A program made the position numbers and the translations under genes. From positions 1 through 64,000 of the forward strand of contig CAUTJT010000002.1 in the NCBI GenBank assembly GCA_963539215.1: a stretch of DNA of 64,000 nt, in the 5' to 3' direction. The DNA is from CAURNT01 sp963539215 (GTDB lineage: Bacteria; Fusobacteriota; Fusobacteriia; Fusobacteriales; Leptotrichiaceae). The notes beneath the pieces were generated by a model. That model saw only the letters and a list, made by a program, of their open reading frames with translations, was not told the DNA's origin and searched no databases. Each line of letters starts with the position of its first letter. The first letter of the stretch is position 1. Below are positions 63,747 to 64,000 of the stretch, one piece after another.

Positions 63747-64000
63747 TATTCTCCTTTCACTAATAGAACTAGAACTTCTATATGATGTGTTTGTGGAAAC
63801 ATATCATAACCTTTTACATATTCTAGTCTATATCCTTTTTCCATTAATATTTTAATATCTCTTGCAAGTGTTGAAGGATTGCAAGAAATATATACTATTT
63901 TAGAAATATTTGATTTACACACACTATCAAGAACAGTATAATCTATACCCTTTCTAGGTGGATCAAATACTATATAATCTATTTTATCTTTTTTCATAAT
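63746..64000 (-). CDS. 23S rRNA (uracil-C5)-methyltransferase RlmD/TrmA family, C-terminal part
   Basis: The frame is open to the right edge, so only the last 84 residues are present. FDPPRKGIDYTVLD is the catalytic-site loop after the SAM domain, and VYISCNPSTLARDIKIL contains the nucleophilic Cys; YVKGYDMFPQTHHIEVLVLL is the typical end. It methylates a uridine in 23S rRNA (RlmC/RlmD type) in the known family. Confidence 0.93.
   Translation of the reverse strand: MMKKDKIDYIVFDPPRKGIDYTVLDSVCKSNISKIVYISCNPSTLARDIKILMEKGYRLEYVKGYDMFPQTHHIEVLVLLVKGE

Overview
The window is very AT-rich (by eye roughly a quarter G+C). It carries a bacterial chromosome segment that best fits the Fusobacteriota, family Leptotrichiaceae (Sneathia/Streptobacillus-like). 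The evidence is the extreme A+T content, giant YadA-like trimeric autotransporters with a characteristic N-terminus, an outer-membrane barrel protein, and a mix of Gram-negative surface genes with Firmicute-like features (a long SRP RNA with Alu domain, YqeH, WalJ, GT28/GT4 glycolipid synthases, Xpt). The genus cannot be fixed from sequence reading alone. Nearly every gene is on the minus strand; only rplS and a small membrane protein gene are on plus.

Layout. 1-7452: two paralogous trimeric autotransporters (the first runs off the left edge, the second is interrupted by one in-frame amber codon) flank rpsO. They share a duplicated promoter/leader region. 7453-12073: livJHMGF branched-chain amino-acid ABC transporter. 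12131-14093: hpt-rsmA-DUF4911-khpA. 14130-18498: nucleoside salvage, consisting of a BMP-family nucleoside-binding lipoprotein, then pdp-deoC-deoD-cdd. 18511-26265: an operon of mostly unrecognised proteins with clear contractile-injection-system parts (gpD/VgrG-like hub, gpV-like spike, possible Hcp-like tube, and a 1055-residue protein with a PAAR-like DUF4280 domain and a C-terminal TIGR02594/CHAP-like hydrolase), ending in an outer-membrane barrel protein. 26322-37735: one tightly packed operon of about 11 kb from asnS through a TPR protein, a degraded DprA, topA, a Xer recombinase, yqeH, an unlisted 33-residue membrane peptide, walJ, a cysteine-less UDG-like protein, ychF, mscS and an MBL hydrolase.

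37738-43724: cysteine desulfurase, a GH57 branching-enzyme-like protein, RimI-like acetyltransferase, lepB, rpmB, and a small switch module (XRE repressor plus ImmA peptidase, divergent from a 60-residue membrane protein). 43725-46288: thiXYZ under a TPP riboswitch with an intrinsic terminator. 46289-49201: LysR regulator, AGCS amino-acid symporter, divergent rplS. 49208-52602: U32 peptidase-family protein and an unusual GNAT-CDF fusion. 52640-52908: SRP RNA. 52926-57277: mtnN, a Lys/Glu-rich membrane protein, xpt-like PRTase and two lipid glycosyltransferases.

57278-58507 is a scarred region: two copies of a promoter-structured leader-terminator element, a 383-bp copy of the middle of mtnN, and gene remnants. 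58508-64000: PTS EIIBC, then an operon rlmD-like (cut by the right edge)-plsY-gpsA-sigma factor-dnaN.

The most promising undescribed items are the contractile-injection-like operon coupled to an outer-membrane protein, the duplicated leader RNA beside mtnN, the amber-interrupted adhesin, the XRE/ImmA switch whose single inverted repeat holds both -35 boxes, and the GNAT-CDF fusion. All family assignments are by motif recognition; no database search was run.
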